This document shows, in pieces, positions 8,933-17,090 of a stretch of DNA of 64,000 bases. How positions within the stretch are numbered: the first letter of the stretch is position 1; each line of letters starts with the position of its first letter. The translations under genes and the position numbers were made by a program. The notes under the pieces are model-generated. The model made no database searches and was not told the DNA's origin. It was given only the letters and a program-made list of their open reading frames with translations. Origin of the DNA: Bin107 sp965221655. Lineage in GTDB: Bacteria > UBA8248. The DNA lies in the NCBI GenBank assembly GCA_965221655.1, contig OZ244906.1, forward strand, positions 682,001-746,000. The letters run 5' to 3'.

Positions 8933-9922
8933 TTGTCCGCGAAGAAAAAAGTGCCCCGCAGCAAAAACGAGGGGCGCGCGCTCGACCTGGATGCGATTCT
9001 GGGTACTCCCCATCCCGCTCCGGAAACGCCGCCAGGCTTTCGCTCGGGCTTCATCGCCATCATCGGACGCCCGAACGTGGGCAAATCCACCCTGCTCAAC
9101 CGCATTCTCGGCCAAAAGCTCGCCATCGTTACCCGAAAGCCGGGCACCACGCGGCGCAGGCTGCTCGGCGTGCTGAACCGCCCCGCGGCGCAGGCGGCCT
9201 TCTTCGACACGCCGGGGCTCGAGCGGCCCGCGTCGAGGCTGGGGCGTTTTCTGCTCGAAGAGGTCAAGTCCGCCTGTGCGGGTGCGGACCTCGCCCTGTT
9301 CATGACCGACAAACCCGAAGACGACGTGGACGAAAGCGCACTCGGCCTCATACGGGGTGCGGGCATACCCGCCTTTCTCGTCATCAACAAGGTCGACCTG
9401 CTTCGGGACAAGACGCGCCTTCTGCCCGTGCTTGCAAAGCACGCGGAAGGGCAGGGATTCGCGGGGGTCTACCCCGTCTCGGCTCTTAAGGGCGATAACG
9501 TGGACTCGCTGGTGGATGAGGTTCTGCGGGCTTTGCCCGAGGGTCCGCGGTATTTTTCTCCCGGGGTGACGACCGACGCGAGCGAGGCCACCTTGGTGGA
9601 GGAATTCGTGCGCGAACAAGCCTACAGGCTGCTGCACAAGGAGGTTCCCTACGCCGTGGCCGTCAAGGTGCGCACGATGGAGCGCGCGGAGGATTCGGGC
9701 CTGCTGCGCGTCGAGGCGGAAATCTATGTGGAGCGCAACAGCCAGCGGGGCATTCTGGTGGGCAAGCGGGGAGGGCGCATCAAGCAAATTGGCGAGAGTG
9801 CCCGCAAGGAAATCGAGCATCGTCTCGGCGAGCGCATGTATCTGGGGCTCGCGGTGCGCGTCCGGCCCAACTGGCGGCAGAAAGAAGCCACCCTGCGGGA
9901 ACTCGGCTACGAGAACGCCTAG
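8933..9922 (+). CDS. era: GTPase Era
   Basis: Era is a ribosome-assembly GTPase that binds the 3' end of 16S rRNA. The P-loop GRPNVGKST, the DTPG-type G3 (FFDTPGLE), NKVD G4 and a C-terminal KH domain (RNSQRGILVGKRGGRIKQIG) are all present. The N-terminus carries an unusual lysine/proline-rich extension of about 35 residues before the usual SGFIAIIGRPN start. The start is uncertain: TTG 8933 has AGGG upstream and just clears the aspS stop, while GTG 8951 is an alternative. The 3' end overlaps the convergent rpsU gene by 4 bases. Confidence 0.93.
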   Translation: MSAKKKVPRSKNEGRALDLDAILGTPHPAPETPPGFRSGFIAIIGRPNVGKSTLLNRILGQKLAIVTRKPGTTRRRLLGVLNRPAAQAAFFDTPGLERPASRLGRFLLEEVKSACAGADLALFMTDKPEDDVDESALGLIRGAGIPAFLVINKVDLLRDKTRLLPVLAKHAEGQGFAGVYPVSALKGDNVDSLVDEVLRALPEGPRYFSPGVTTDASEATLVEEFVREQAYRLLHKEVPYAVAVKVRTMERAEDSGLLRVEAEIYVERNSQRGILVGKRGGRIKQIGESARKEIEHRLGERMYLGLAVRVRPNWRQKEATLRELGYENA

Positions 9923-10107
9923 CGGTTCTGGGCGCGCATGCGCTTTTTGTGGGCGGCGAGTATCTTGCGCTTACGCTTCACGCTGGGTTTTTCATAATAC
10001 TCGCGCTTTTTGATCTCCGTGAGAATGCCGGACTTCTCACACTGCTTCTTGAACTGTTTGAGGGCCTTGTCGATGGATTCGCCCTCGTGTACCTTCACTC
10101 CTGGCAT
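9919..10107 (-). CDS. rpsU: 30S ribosomal protein S21
   Basis: The 62-residue, very basic protein begins MPGVKVHEGESIDKALKQFK and ends in a lysine/arginine-rich tail, as in S21. S21 joins the 30S subunit late and assists initiation. The ATG at 10107 has a strong GGGGAGGA ribosome-binding site. Open codons upstream (to 10152) are not needed. The stop codon overlaps the era stop on the opposite strand. Confidence 0.95.
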   Translation of the reverse strand: MPGVKVHEGESIDKALKQFKKQCEKSGILTEIKKREYYEKPSVKRKRKILAAHKKRMRAQNR

Positions 10108-10160
10108 GGTTCCTCCCCTGTCGGTCCGAGAGATGAGAAATACGTCCTGCAAGGCTGCAA

Positions 10161-10189
10161 ACTATCTCGCATCCGCGCGGTTTCGTCAA
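10161..10189 (-). promoter_or_regulatory. Sigma-70 promoter for rpsU
   Basis: On the minus strand TTGACG (10189-10184) and GATAGT (10166-10161) are separated by 17 bases, placing the transcription start about 45 bases before the rpsU ATG. It lies in the divergent rpsU-recO gap. Confidence 0.6.
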
Positions 10190-10224
10190 CCTCGTGTGGA
10201 TGCGGCCTCCTGGAGGGCGTCTTC

Positions 10225-10977
10225 TTGGCCATCGTGAGCGACGACGCCATCGTCCTGGGGGCGCGCCCCTTCTCGAACACGAGCCTCATCGTCACCTTCA
10301 TCACGCGGGCAAACGGCAAGGTGCGCCTCGTGGCCAAGGGCGTGCGTTCGGCAAAATCGAGAATCGGCGTGGGGCTCGAGCCCGCAAGCGGGGTGCACCT
10401 CGAGTGGAGCAGGCGGAGCGGTTCTGACCTCGGCACGATGCGCAAGTGCGAGACGACGCGCGTCTGCCACAGGCTATGGAAGGACTACGACGCCATGCGG
10501 ACGGCGTCGCGCCTTTTGCGCATTCTCGACGCCGTGCTGGGCATTGATGAGGGCGAAGAAGCCCACTTCTCGCTCCTGCGCAGCGCCCTCGAAATCCTCG
10601 AAGAAGGTGGCGCCACGCAGAGCATGGAGGGCGTCTTTGTGCTCAGGCTGCTCGATACGATGGGGTTGCGTCCGCGTCTGGGCTACTGCGAGGCGTGCGA
10701 GAAGACGCCGGGCGGCGAGGCGGCCCGCTTCGACGTGGCGACCGACGAGTTGCGTTGCGCGCACTGCCCACAGCCTGCAGGGCAGGCGATACGCCTGCGG
10801 GCGGGCTCGGTGGCCGCGATGCGCGAGGTGTTGGGTCTGCCGCTCGCGCGGTGTTTTTCCGTCCGCTTCGCCTCCTCGCTGCGGGCCGAGATACTCGGGT
10901 GTGCGGAGGCGTTTTTGGCGTACCACGGCGGAAGGTCGCTGCCCGGGCGTTCGCGCCGGGCGTCCGCCTCGCGTTGA
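10225..10977 (+). CDS. recO: DNA repair protein RecO
   Basis: This 250-residue protein starts LAIVSDDAIVLGARPFSNTS, the OB-fold N-terminus of RecO, which anneals single strands and helps RecR load RecA. The Zn-binding cysteines CEAC (about residue 155) and CAHC (about residue 175) are present. The start is TTG 10225 with GGAGGG 7 bases upstream; GTG 10234 is the alternative. The gene is divergent from rpsU, and argS begins 67 bases downstream. Confidence 0.9.
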   Translation: MAIVSDDAIVLGARPFSNTSLIVTFITRANGKVRLVAKGVRSAKSRIGVGLEPASGVHLEWSRRSGSDLGTMRKCETTRVCHRLWKDYDAMRTASRLLRILDAVLGIDEGEEAHFSLLRSALEILEEGGATQSMEGVFVLRLLDTMGLRPRLGYCEACEKTPGGEAARFDVATDELRCAHCPQPAGQAIRLRAGSVAAMREVLGLPLARCFSVRFASSLRAEILGCAEAFLAYHGGRSLPGRSRRASASR

Positions 10978-11043
10978 CGCAACCCCGCAGGGGGAGTATG
11001 AGTTGCTCTCGTTTCGGCGGGTTTTCGTTTCTGTGAGGCTTGC

Positions 11044-12717
11044 GTGCTGAAGAAGCTGATTCTCCCCATGCTCGAAAATGCCCTGGCGCGTGCGCGCGCG
11101 GCGGGCGACCTGACTTCGGAGGAAACACCCCCCCTGCTCGTCGAGACGCCGCCCAACGAGGCGTTCGGCGATTTCTCCTGCAACGTGGCGATGACGCTCG
11201 CCCGCGCCGAGCGCAAATCTCCCCTGGCCATTGCCGAGCGCATCGTCGCCCACCTGGACGCCCCCGCGGGCTTTTTGCGCGAGGTGCGCGTCGAGAAACC
11301 CGGCTTCATCAACCTCTACCTGGAGGGCGACTACCTCGCGGCGCGCTTGGGGGAGGTTGCCGCGGCCCCCGATGCGTTCGGCACGAACGACCTGGGGGCG
11401 GGCCAGAGCGTGCACCTGGAGTTCGTGAGCGCAAACCCCACCGGGCCGCTCCACGTCGGCCACGGGCGCGGCGCCGCTCTGGGCGACGCACTGGGCAGGG
11501 TGCTCGAGGCGTCGGGCTTTCGCGTCCACCGCGAATACTACGTGAACGACGCGGGCAACCAGATGGAGACGCTCGCCGCCTCCGCCCTCGCGCGTTACTT
11601 GCAAGAAGTGCGCGGGGAGGATGCCCCCTTTCCCGAGGAGGGCTACCGGGGTGCGTACGTCAGCGAGCTCGTTCGCTCGCCGGCCTTTCAGAGCGGAGTC
11701 GCGGACTTAGAAGATCGCGCAGAGCTTCTTGCACGCGCGGGCGCACTCGCCAAGGATTTGATACTCGAAGACATCGAGAACTCTCTCGCCGCCTTCGGGG
11801 TGCGCTTCGACGAGTGGTTCAGCGAGGCGTCCCTGTTCACAGATGGCGAGAACCGCGTGGAGCGGGCGATAGCGACCCTCGAGGAGCGCGGGCAGCTCTA
11901 CGAGAAAGAGGGCGCGAAGTGGCTCGCCTCGAGTGCCCACGGAGACGAGAAGGACCGCGTCGTCGTGCGCGAGGACGGCCGCCCGACCTACCTGGCTTCT
12001 GACATCGCCTACCACGAGCTCAAGTACGGGCGGGGTTTTGATCGCTACGTCAACGTCTGGGGGGCCGACCACCACGGCTATCTGCCCCGGGTGCGCGCGG
12101 CGGTGGAGATGCTCGGCCACGACCCGGACAAACTGCACGTGCTCTTCGTGCAGTTCGTGAGCCTGCGCCGGGGGGGAGAGGCGGTGCAGATGAGCACGCG
12201 CGCGGGCGAGTTCGAAGAGCTTTCCGCCGTGGTGAACGAGGTGGGGGTGGACGCGGCGCGCTTTTTCTTCCTGATGCGCAGTGCGGACACCACCCTCGAG
12301 TTCGACTTGGATTTGGCCAAGGAGCAGAGCAGCGAAAACCCCGTCTACTACGTGCAGTACGCCCACGCGCGCGCGTGCAGCATCTTCCGGCAGGCGGAAG
12401 AAGAAGGCGAATCGCCCGCTTCCGCCCAGGAGGCGCCGCCCGGTGCGCTCGTTCTGCCCGAGGAGCAAAGGCTCATGCGGACGCTCCTCGAGTGGCCCGA
12501 CGTGGTGCGCACCGCCGCCGAGCGTCTCGAGCCCCACCACGTCGCGTTCGCTCTGCTGGCGCTCGCCAAACAGTTTCATGGGTACTATAATCGCCACCGC
12601 GTACTGGGGCAGGGCGAGGACGTAACCCGCGCCCGCCTGTGCCTCACGAAGTGTGTACGCGCCGTGCTCGCAAACGGCCTGCGCCTTTTGGGAGTTTCCG
12701 CCCCGGAGAGAATGTAG
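11044..12717 (+). CDS. argS: Arginyl-tRNA synthetase
   Basis: This 557-residue class I synthetase charges tRNA-Arg. The N-terminal Add-1 domain (NEAFGDFSCNVAM) precedes the HIGH box, seen as PTGPLHVGHGRG near residue 140. The KMSKS loop is replaced by VQMSTRAG, as is common in ArgRS. The C-terminal anticodon domain contains NPVYYVQYAHARACSI and ends normally. The start is GTG 11044 with a GAGG-type site. A SPOR protein gene follows after 28 bases and is probably co-transcribed. Confidence 0.95.
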   Translation: MLKKLILPMLENALARARAAGDLTSEETPPLLVETPPNEAFGDFSCNVAMTLARAERKSPLAIAERIVAHLDAPAGFLREVRVEKPGFINLYLEGDYLAARLGEVAAAPDAFGTNDLGAGQSVHLEFVSANPTGPLHVGHGRGAALGDALGRVLEASGFRVHREYYVNDAGNQMETLAASALARYLQEVRGEDAPFPEEGYRGAYVSELVRSPAFQSGVADLEDRAELLARAGALAKDLILEDIENSLAAFGVRFDEWFSEASLFTDGENRVERAIATLEERGQLYEKEGAKWLASSAHGDEKDRVVVREDGRPTYLASDIAYHELKYGRGFDRYVNVWGADHHGYLPRVRAAVEMLGHDPDKLHVLFVQFVSLRRGGEAVQMSTRAGEFEELSAVVNEVGVDAARFFFLMRSADTTLEFDLDLAKEQSSENPVYYVQYAHARACSIFRQAEEEGESPASAQEAPPGALVLPEEQRLMRTLLEWPDVVRTAAERLEPHHVAFALLALAKQFHGYYNRHRVLGQGEDVTRARLCLTKCVRAVLANGLRLLGVSAPERM

Positions 12718-12745
12718 CCGCCCGACGGGAGAGGCGAAAGATTCC

Positions 12746-13402
12746 ATGAGTTCCGGGAAAAGAGCGCCCGCGCGGAGCAGGCGAAAATCTTCCCGCCAGC
12801 CGGGTAAGGTCGCGCTGGCGGCCCTTGTGGCCGCAGGCAAGGTTGCGCTGGTGGTCTTCGTTCTCGCGGGGGTGGCCGGCGGCGCCTACCTGTGGGGCAA
12901 GAGCGAGGCTCCGGCGCGCAAGGCCGTCGCCCGGAAAAAGAACGCCCCCCCGCCGAAATCCGCAGACGCAATAGCTCCCAAGTTCTACCGCATCTTGCTG
13001 AACGAAGAGCGGCCAGACTCCCCCGGAATGACCAGGGGGAGAAAAAAGGCGCGCTCAGAGCCCCCGGCACGCAAACCGTCCCGGAACGAAAGGGTCGCGA
13101 AAGCGCGTGCCGCCGCGCCGCGAGAGGAGATGGATGGCCGCCCCCCCGACCCCCCTGTGCAAAGGGGCAGGTTCACCATACAGGTCGTCTCGGTGCAGAA
13201 ATTCGCCCATGCCCTCAAAGCCTTCGAAGCGCTCAGGAAAAAGGGCTTTCGCCCCTTTATCGAGTTTGCGGATTTGGGAAGCGGAGGCACCTGGTACCGC
13301 GTTCGCGTGGGCCGCTACCCCGACAAGAGGGAGGCCGAAAAGGCGCTCTCCGCGGTGCGGGCGAAGACGAGCCTGCCGGCGGCCAGGATAACGGCAATGT
13401 GA
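12746..13402 (+). CDS. SPOR-domain membrane protein (FtsN/DedD-like)
   Basis: The 218-residue protein has a basic cytoplasmic N-terminus, one transmembrane segment at about residues 24-50, a long charged and proline-rich linker (about 55-142) and a C-terminal SPOR domain (RFTIQVVSVQKFAHALKAF...WYRVRVGRYPDKREAEKAL). SPOR domains bind septal peptidoglycan lacking stem peptides, and proteins of this layout act at the division site. It lies directly downstream of argS. Assignment to FtsN or DedD specifically is not possible from sequence alone. Confidence 0.85.
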   Translation: MSSGKRAPARSRRKSSRQPGKVALAALVAAGKVALVVFVLAGVAGGAYLWGKSEAPARKAVARKKNAPPPKSADAIAPKFYRILLNEERPDSPGMTRGRKKARSEPPARKPSRNERVAKARAAAPREEMDGRPPDPPVQRGRFTIQVVSVQKFAHALKAFEALRKKGFRPFIEFADLGSGGTWYRVRVGRYPDKREAEKALSAVRAKTSLPAARITAM

Positions 13403-13410
13403 TATGCATT

Positions 13411-13437
13411 AAAATACAATGTCTTGAATTGTATTTT
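13411..13437. repeat. Perfect 10-bp inverted repeat, AT-rich, upstream of the lipA promoter
   Basis: AAAATACAAT (13411-13420) and its exact complement ATTGTATTTT (13428-13437) flank a 7-base spacer. The element starts 8 bases after the stop of the SPOR gene and ends 18 bases before the lipA -35. It could be an operator or UP-like element for lipA, or a weak terminator for the argS-SPOR unit, because the 3' arm ends in four Ts. Confidence 0.6.
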
Positions 13438-13455
13438 CAACAAACGACTTGAATC

Positions 13456-13484
13456 TTGACACCCGTGGGTCGCGTTTCTAAGAT
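13456..13484 (+). promoter_or_regulatory. Strong sigma-70 promoter for lipA
   Basis: A perfect -35 TTGACA (13456-13461), exactly 17 bases, and -10 TAAGAT (13479-13484) predict transcription from about 13491, some 29 bases before the lipA ATG. Confidence 0.75.
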
Positions 13485-13487
13485 AAG

Positions 13488-13513
13488 GCCTCCCGGTTTC
13501 CGGGACTGGAGGC
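13488..13513 (+). promoter_or_regulatory. 5'-UTR hairpin overlapping the lipA ribosome-binding site
   Basis: GCCT (13488-13491) with CCCGG (13492-13496) can pair with CCGGG (13500-13504) and AGGC (13510-13513), with a small bulge. The 3' arm contains part of the lipA Shine-Dalgarno GGAGG (13508-13512), so the structure could modulate translation. No known riboswitch class is recognised. Confidence 0.35.
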
Positions 13514-13519
13514 AGTTCG

Positions 13520-14503
13520 ATGGTTTCTCGACGTTTTCCCCCCTGGCTCGTGAAGCGGTTGCCGAGCCCGAGCCGCGCGCACGACGTCAAGGCGTTGATG
13601 CGCAACAAGCGGCTGCACACCGTGTGCGAGGAAGCGCGCTGCCCGAACCTCTTCGAGTGCTTCTCGCGCAGCACCGCCACCTTCATGATCGGCGGCGACG
13701 TCTGCACGAGAACCTGTGGTTATTGCGCGGTGACGAAGGGCGTGCCCCGTGCTCTGGACGCCGAGGAGCCCCGCCACGTTGCGGAGGCCGCGAAGTCGCT
13801 CGGCCTCAAGCACGTGGTGGTGACCATGGTGAACCGCGACGACTTGCCGGACGGGGCGGCGGGCCACGTGGTGGCGACCATCGAGGAAATTCGCGCGCTC
13901 TTGCCCGAGACCACCGTGGAGGTGCTGGTGAGCGACTTTATGGGCAACTTCGATGCGGTCGAGCAGGTGGTGCGCGCGCGGCCCGACGTGTTCAACCACA
14001 ACATCGAGACGGTAAAGCGCCTTTTCAAGCGCACGCGCCCCAACGGCGACTACGAGCGTTCGCTGCGCGTCATCGGCATGGCGCGCGAGATAGACCCCGG
14101 GATGATGACCAAAAGCGGCGTCATGGTCGGTATGGGGGAGAGCGAGGAGGACGTGCTCTCATTGATGGACGACCTGCGTGAGGCGCGCGTGGATTGCCGG
14201 ATCATGACCATCGGCCAGTATCTCTCCCCGGGCCGCAAATCGATTCCCGTGCGCGAGTACGTCCACCCCGACGTTTATGAGCGTTACCGGGCGGCGGGTG
14301 CGGCGCGGGGTTTCGACCACGTGTTCGCGGGTCCTTTCGTCAGGAGTTCCTATAACGCGGAAGAGGCCCTGCACGCCTCCAGGGGGCAAGCGGACGCCGC
14401 CCTGCACGGCGACCCGGAGGGACGCGCCTTCCTGACCGAGGACGGCTCGGGACGCAACGTGCCCGCCCCCGCGCACAGACTCCTGCCCTTGCCCGTTCGG
14501 TGA
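13520..14503 (+). CDS. lipA: Lipoyl synthase
   Basis: LipA is a radical-SAM enzyme that inserts two sulfurs into octanoyl groups on lipoate-dependent enzymes. The auxiliary cluster cysteines lie in VCEEARCPNLFEC and the radical-SAM cysteines in CTRTCGYC. The conserved RSSYNA motif is near residue 275. About 45 residues beyond it (ending LLPLPVR) are longer than in most LipA proteins. The gene has its own strong promoter. No lipB is visible in the window. The aminotransferase gene follows after 9 bases. Confidence 0.95.
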   Translation: MVSRRFPPWLVKRLPSPSRAHDVKALMRNKRLHTVCEEARCPNLFECFSRSTATFMIGGDVCTRTCGYCAVTKGVPRALDAEEPRHVAEAAKSLGLKHVVVTMVNRDDLPDGAAGHVVATIEEIRALLPETTVEVLVSDFMGNFDAVEQVVRARPDVFNHNIETVKRLFKRTRPNGDYERSLRVIGMAREIDPGMMTKSGVMVGMGESEEDVLSLMDDLREARVDCRIMTIGQYLSPGRKSIPVREYVHPDVYERYRAAGAARGFDHVFAGPFVRSSYNAEEALHASRGQADAALHGDPEGRAFLTEDGSGRNVPAPAHRLLPLPVR

Positions 14504-14512
14504 GGATTTTCG

Positions 14513-15715
14513 ATGAAGCATGAATTCCAGCGCATCACCCGTCTGCCCCCCTACGTGTTCGCGGGCGTGGACGAACTCAAAATCGCCGCCCGCCGCCGGG
14601 GCGACGACATCATCGACTTCGGCATGGGGAATCCCGACCTCCCCACCCCGCCGCACATCGTCGAGAAACTCGTGGAGGCGACCGCGAACCCGAGAAACCA
14701 CCGCTACAGCGCGTCGCGGGGCATCACGCGCCTGCGGATGGCGATTGCCGATTGGTACGGCCGCCGCTACGACGTGAACGTCGACCCCGAAGAAGAGGCC
14801 ATCGTCACCATCGGGGTCAAGGAGGGAATCTCCCACCTCTCGCTGGCCATCACGAACCCGGGCGATTTGGTGATGGTGCCGAGCCCTACCTATCCCATCC
14901 ACACCTACGCGATGGTTCTGGCGAACGGAAACGTGGTGCACGTTCCCCTCTCGCCGGGGGACGATTTTTTCGAGAACCTCACGGCCACCATCCGGCCGAT
15001 ATGGCCGCGTCCGAAAATCCTGGTGCTGAGTTTTCCGCACAACCCCACCACGGTGTGCGTGGAGCACGACTTCTTCGAGAAGGTGGTTGCCTTCGCCAAG
15101 GAGTACGACCTCATCGTGATTCATGATTTCGCCTACGCTGACCTGGGCTTTGACGGCTACGAGCCGCCCAGCATCTTGCAGGTCAAGGGGGCGAAGGAGA
15201 TGTGCGTGGAGTTCTTCTCGCTCTCGAAGAGCTATTCCATGCCCGGGTGGCGGATGGGCTTCGCGGTGGGCAACGCGGAGCTTGTCGGCGCACTCAGGCG
15301 CATCAAGAGCTATCTGGATTACGGCGCTTTCCAGCCGATTCAAATCGCCTCCATCATCGCGCTCAACGGCTCGCAGGAGTGTGTAGACGAGATTCGGGGC
15401 ATCTACCAGAACCGCCGCGACGTGTTATGCGAGGGGTTGCAGCGCATCGGCTGGCCCGTCGAGAAGCCCAGGGGCACGATGTTCGTCTGGGCGGAGATTC
15501 CCGAAGTTTATCGGGAGATGGGGTCTTTGGAGTTCTCCAAGTTCCTCTTGCGCGAGACCGAGGTGGCCGTCTCGCCCGGCGTCGGGTTCGGCGACCTGGG
15601 GGATGGGTACGTGCGCTTCGCACTCGTGGAGAACGAACACCGCACGCGGCAGGCGCTCAGGAACCTGCGCGCCATATTTCACAAGGAGAAGGCAGGCGAG
15701 CGCGCGACGGGCTAG
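14513..15715 (+). CDS. Class I/II PLP-dependent aminotransferase (AlaC-like)
   Basis: The 400-residue fold-type I aminotransferase has the GMGNPDLPTPPHIV N-terminus and the PLP lysine in SLSKSYSMPGWRMGF, together with PHNPTT and a conserved Asp/Tyr pair (HDFAYADLGFD). It resembles alanine- and LL-diaminopimelate-type aminotransferases. Its place before hom, an apgM homologue and lysC points to aspartate-family or alanine metabolism. The start is ATG 14513. Exact specificity is not readable from sequence. Confidence 0.88.
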   Translation: MKHEFQRITRLPPYVFAGVDELKIAARRRGDDIIDFGMGNPDLPTPPHIVEKLVEATANPRNHRYSASRGITRLRMAIADWYGRRYDVNVDPEEEAIVTIGVKEGISHLSLAITNPGDLVMVPSPTYPIHTYAMVLANGNVVHVPLSPGDDFFENLTATIRPIWPRPKILVLSFPHNPTTVCVEHDFFEKVVAFAKEYDLIVIHDFAYADLGFDGYEPPSILQVKGAKEMCVEFFSLSKSYSMPGWRMGFAVGNAELVGALRRIKSYLDYGAFQPIQIASIIALNGSQECVDEIRGIYQNRRDVLCEGLQRIGWPVEKPRGTMFVWAEIPEVYREMGSLEFSKFLLRETEVAVSPGVGFGDLGDGYVRFALVENEHRTRQALRNLRAIFHKEKAGERATG

Positions 15716-15736
15716 TGCGCATCCGCATACGGGATC

Positions 15737-17065
15737 ATGGAGAAAATCTGCGTCGGCATACTGGGGCTGGGCACGGTCGGAAGCGGCGTTGCGAACCTGC
15801 TCGACGAGCAGCGCGACCTCATCAAGAGGCGCCTGGGGGTCGAGGTGTGTGTCTCGCGCGTCGCCGACCGCAGCGTCTTCACCAAGAACAAGACGGCGCG
15901 CGGGGTTGCGCCCGAGAACCTGGGCACGGACTTCGAGGCCGCCATCGACGCGCCCGACGTGCACGTGGTCGCCGAACTCATCGGCGGCACGGACGACGCG
16001 CGGCGCCACATTCTGCGGGCGATTGCGCGGAAAAAGCCCGTCGTCACCGCGAATAAGGCGGTACTGGCCATCCACGGGGAGGAGATATTCGCCGCCGCCG
16101 AGAAGGCGGGTTGCCCGCTGGGCTTTGAAGCTTCGGTCGCGGGCGGCATCCCCATCGTCAGGAACCTGCGAGAGTCCTTCGCGGCGGACAGAATCGAGCG
16201 GCTCGCGGGCATCCTGAACGGCACGTGCAACTATATTTTAAGCCGCATGACCGAGATGGGAGCGGACTTTGACGACACGCTCCGGCGCGCGCAGGAACTC
16301 GGCTACGCGGAGGCCGATCCCGCCTTTGACGTGGACGGTGTGGACGCCTCGCACAAGATAGCGATTCTGGCGAACCTGGCCTACGGCACCCCCGTGGACG
16401 TGGATGCCTACCACACTGAAGGGATACGCGACGTCACGGCGGTGGACATCGAGATTGCCAGGGAACTCGGCTACCGCATCAAACTCATTGCCATGGCCCA
16501 GGAGAGGGAAGGCAAGCTCGACATCCGCGTGCACCCCACCATGCTGCCCGAGAACCACCCGCTCTCGCGCGTGGGAGGGGTCTACAACGCGGTGGCCGTC
16601 TCGGGGGCGAACGCGGGTCCGCAGGTTTTCATCGGCAAGGGAGCGGGCTCGGAAGCCACGGCCTCGGCGGTGGTGGGCGACATCATCGAGGTGGCACGCT
16701 GGCTCAGGAACGGAGGCGAGTCGCGCATTCCCGCCGCCGCCTTCCTGCCGAGTCAGCGTGCGCGCCTGGAGATCGTCGCGCCGCGCGACATCTCGACGCG
16801 CTTCTACGTGCGCTTTGCCGCCCTCGACAAGCCGGGGGTGCTGAGCCGCATTTCAGGCGTCTTCGGCGAGAACGACATCAGCCTCGAAACCGTCGTCCAG
16901 AAAGGCCGCGCGGGCGAGGACGGCTACGCCCGTCTCGTGCTGCTCACCCACCATGCGACGGAGGAGAACATGCAAAACGCCCTCGGAGAAATTGCCCGTC
17001 TTGACGTGGTGGGGCCGGGCTACGCGCTCATTCGCGTGGATTCCGACGGCATGGCGTTCATGTGA
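15737..17065 (+). CDS. hom: Homoserine dehydrogenase
   Basis: This 442-residue enzyme reduces aspartate semialdehyde to homoserine, the branch step to threonine and methionine. It has the Rossmann GLGTVGSGVANLL motif, the catalytic-domain segment LNGTCNYILSRMTE with ELGYAEADPAFDVDGVDA, and a C-terminal ACT domain from about residue 355 (FYVRFAALDKPGVLSRISGV). The ACT domain implies allosteric control, usually by threonine. It sits between the aminotransferase and the apgM-like gene, probably in one operon ending at lysC. Confidence 0.95.
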   Translation: MEKICVGILGLGTVGSGVANLLDEQRDLIKRRLGVEVCVSRVADRSVFTKNKTARGVAPENLGTDFEAAIDAPDVHVVAELIGGTDDARRHILRAIARKKPVVTANKAVLAIHGEEIFAAAEKAGCPLGFEASVAGGIPIVRNLRESFAADRIERLAGILNGTCNYILSRMTEMGADFDDTLRRAQELGYAEADPAFDVDGVDASHKIAILANLAYGTPVDVDAYHTEGIRDVTAVDIEIARELGYRIKLIAMAQEREGKLDIRVHPTMLPENHPLSRVGGVYNAVAVSGANAGPQVFIGKGAGSEATASAVVGDIIEVARWLRNGGESRIPAAAFLPSQRARLEIVAPRDISTRFYVRFAALDKPGVLSRISGVFGENDISLETVVQKGRAGEDGYARLVLLTHHATEENMQNALGEIARLDVVGPGYALIRVDSDGMAFM

Positions 17066-17090
17066 GCGAAGCGGCGAGAGTATATTTTCC

